Part shown: in pieces, positions 5,153 to 5,946 of the stretch
Layout of the letters: each line of letters begins with the position of its first letter
Position numbering within the stretch: the first letter of the stretch is position 1
Source: an uncultured Oscillospiraceae bacterium
Lineage (GTDB): Bacteria > Bacillota > Clostridia > Oscillospirales > Acutalibacteraceae
DNA: 5,946 nt
Assembly (NCBI GenBank): GCA_900549675.1
Contig: URPG01000137.1
Coordinates: 1-5,946 of the forward strand
Reading direction: 5' to 3'
Program-made: the position numbers and the translations under genes
The notes under the pieces: generated by a model
What the model was told of the DNA's origin: nothing
Databases searched by the model: none
Seen by the model: only the letters and a program-made list of their open reading frames with translations

Positions 5153-5195
5153 TACCTCCAAATTTTCACCCGAACACATTGAAAATTTGGAGGTA
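5153..5195 (+). promoter_or_regulatory. Hairpin that sequesters the sigma gene ribosome binding site
   Basis: TACCTCCAAATTTTC (5153-5167) and its exact reverse complement (5181-5195) form a 15-bp perfect stem with a 13-base loop. The GGAGG at 5189-5193, which serves the ATG at 5202, is fully inside the right arm. When folded it should block initiation. There is no T-run after it, which argues for translational control rather than termination. Confidence 0.75.
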
Positions 5196-5201
5196 AAAGC
5201 G

Positions 5202-5615
5202 ATGAGAGAATACACATTAATCGTAAAAGGGGAGCGAATCCCTGTCACTTACGGTGTCTATAAAGCCTATTATCAAGAATACGAACACGAAAGATACCTG
5301 AAAAACAAAACTGCCAAACACGAATACTCTTTGGAGCAGTTTATAGAAACTGGGGTATCAGTAGAATTCACCTGCCTAGACAGCATAACCCCTGTAGAGG
5401 ATGAAATTCTGAAAACGGAACAAGTTGCTCATCTTTACCGTTGCTTGGACAAGCTGAGCGCAGAGGAGCAACAAATCATCCGTGGCATCTTCTTTGAGGA
5501 AAAGACAGAAAGAGAATTGGCTAAGCGGCTACAAATTTCAGCTTCGGCAGTTGGGTATCGGAAGCGCAAAATTCTGAAAGCGTTATGCCAAGAAATGAGA
5601 AACTATACTGAGTAG
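5202..5615 (+). CDS. Sigma-70 region 4-like regulatory protein of a mobile element
   Basis: A 137-residue protein with a distinct C-terminal helix-turn-helix (about residues 75-130): LDKLSAEEQQIIRGIFFEEKTERELAKRL then ISASAVGYRKRKILKAL, the layout of sigma region 4, which contacts -35 promoter DNA. The N-terminal 70 residues are charged and lack sigma region 2, so it is unlikely to act as a normal sigma factor; related proteins in Tn916-like elements (Orf7-type) activate element genes. ATG at 5202 has GGAGG 8 bases upstream; the frame is open further upstream, even through the terminator, but those starts have no ribosome binding site. Two layers of control are visible: the leader-peptide attenuator and the stem that hides its ribosome binding site. 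It may switch on genes that lie across the circular junction when the element excises. A weak terminator follows. Confidence 0.85.
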   Translation: MREYTLIVKGERIPVTYGVYKAYYQEYEHERYLKNKTAKHEYSLEQFIETGVSVEFTCLDSITPVEDEILKTEQVAHLYRCLDKLSAEEQQIIRGIFFEEKTERELAKRLQISASAVGYRKRKILKALCQEMRNYTE

Positions 5616-5807
5616 GTCATACACAATTATAACCCCTTGTAAGCGGCACAGAAGCCCCGCAGCGGCTTTTCTCTGTTGAGGTGGTGGACTTCTTGCTTTC
5701 GTTCTGCAAGGCCTTTTGTGGGGCAGATTTCCGCTAGTTTTTCTGCCGAAAAGTAAGGAGGCGAACCGTACCCCTCTGGTTGTATTATTCTGATTCAAAC
5801 ACATATG
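5616..5807. other. Noncoding right end of the element, probable junction zone
   Basis: No supported gene is seen. It contains a weak hairpin after the sigma gene (5648-5671), a 6-bp GGCAGA/TCTGCC repeat (5722-5727 with 5742-5747) and an orphan ribosome-binding-like TAAGGAGG at about 5754-5761 with no gene behind it. The orphan site suggests a gene once followed and that the element ends between about 5765 and 5807. I found no convincing direct repeat shared with the left side. Confidence 0.4.
5648..5671 (+). terminator. Weak terminator after the sigma-like gene
   Basis: GAAGCC pairs with GGCTTT across a 7-base loop, followed by TTC. The stem is short (one wobble pair) and the T-run is brief. 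Confidence 0.35.
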
Positions 5808-5843
5808 AAAAAGCCTGTAGATACGCATATCTACAGGCTTTTT
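5808..5843 (-). terminator. Rho-independent terminator of the tRNA-Thr gene
   Basis: AAAAAGCCTGTAGAT (5808-5822) and its exact reverse complement (5829-5843) form a 15-bp stem with a 6-base loop. It lies 5 bases beyond the tRNA 3' end and ends in TTTTT on the minus strand; the symmetry means it could also stop rightward transcription leaving the element. Confidence 0.85.
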
Positions 5844-5847
5844 GCCT

Positions 5848-5922
5848 TGGAGCTACTGGTCGGAATTGAACCGACGACCTGCTCATTACGAGTGAGCTGC
5901 TCTACCCCTGAGCCACAGTAGC
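5848..5922 (-). tRNA. tRNA-Thr (anticodon CGT)
   Basis: The 75-base minus-strand sequence folds into a full cloverleaf. The acceptor stem is GCTACTG/CAGTAGC, the D stem GCTC/GAGC, the anticodon stem GCTCA/TGAGC with loop CTCGTAA (anticodon CGT, reading ACG), and the T stem GTCGG/CCGAC with loop TTCAATT. The discriminator is T and CCA is encoded. All stems pair without mismatch. It is probably chromosomal flank. A terminator lies between it and the element, so the tRNA end itself does not look disrupted. Confidence 0.97.
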
Positions 5923-5946
5923 ATATTTAATGAAAAGTTAGAAACA

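Noticed and set aside
4811..5195. CRISPR-like or iteron array from the repeated hairpins
   Set aside because: The hairpins differ in arm and loop sequence and spacing; there is no regular repeat-spacer pattern.
5106..5201. Longer sigma-like protein starting at TTG 5106
   Set aside because: The start lies inside the attenuator hairpin without a ribosome binding site, while ATG 5202 has GGAGG at ideal spacing.
5583..5828. Minus-strand open frame of 81 codons at the right end
   Set aside because: No ribosome binding site and no recognisable features; it crosses the sigma gene end and the tRNA terminator.
5848..5922. tRNA-Thr as the element's attachment site
   Set aside because: tRNA 3' ends are usual targets of tyrosine integrases, whereas this element has a serine recombinase. 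The terminator between them is intact and no repeat of the tRNA end is seen at the left side.

Overview
The window reads as part of a small, low-to-moderate GC mobile element from a Firmicute, most likely a gut Clostridia species. Support comes from strong AGGAGG-type ribosome binding sites before nearly every gene, a large serine recombinase of the TnpX/TndX type, a cysteine-rich KTR protein and a small sigma-like protein of the kind carried by Tn916-like and clostridial elements, and a tRNA-Thr with an encoded CCA end. I infer the taxon from gene families; I could not run a search.

Left edge (1-228): the first 21 codons of an AAA-type ATP-binding protein run off the window on the minus strand, with a good promoter and a long hairpin behind it. 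Left arm (229-2704, all minus strand): a 533-residue serine recombinase, a 68-residue TnpW-like protein just upstream of it, a noncoding stretch with three consecutive inverted repeats (possible transfer origin), and a 115-residue helix-turn-helix protein.

Middle (2787-4783, plus strand): a compact cargo operon of TetR regulator, blasticidin-deaminase-like nucleoside deaminase, MBL-fold hydrolase and KTR protein. It starts at a near-consensus promoter (TTGACA-N17-TAAAAT) whose -10 and start region are overlapped by a perfect 34-bp palindrome, and it ends at a Rho-independent terminator. The simplest reading is an autoregulated, ligand-inducible detoxification operon with two enzymes that could modify the same small molecule; the substrate is unknown.

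Right arm (4784-5946): several strong hairpins, a 17-residue leader peptide with a YWFVFIY core followed immediately by a terminator (the layout of tet(M)/tet(W)-type attenuators, but with no tet gene in the window), then a sigma-70 region 4 protein whose ribosome binding site lies inside a perfect 15-bp stem. About 190 noncoding bases follow, then a terminator and a minus-strand tRNA-Thr(CGT) that looks chromosomal. The KTR-then-sigma order matches my memory of Tn916, with the deaminase/MBL cargo in the place of the tetracycline gene. No relaxase or conjugation gene is present, so if the element is complete here it would depend on others for transfer.
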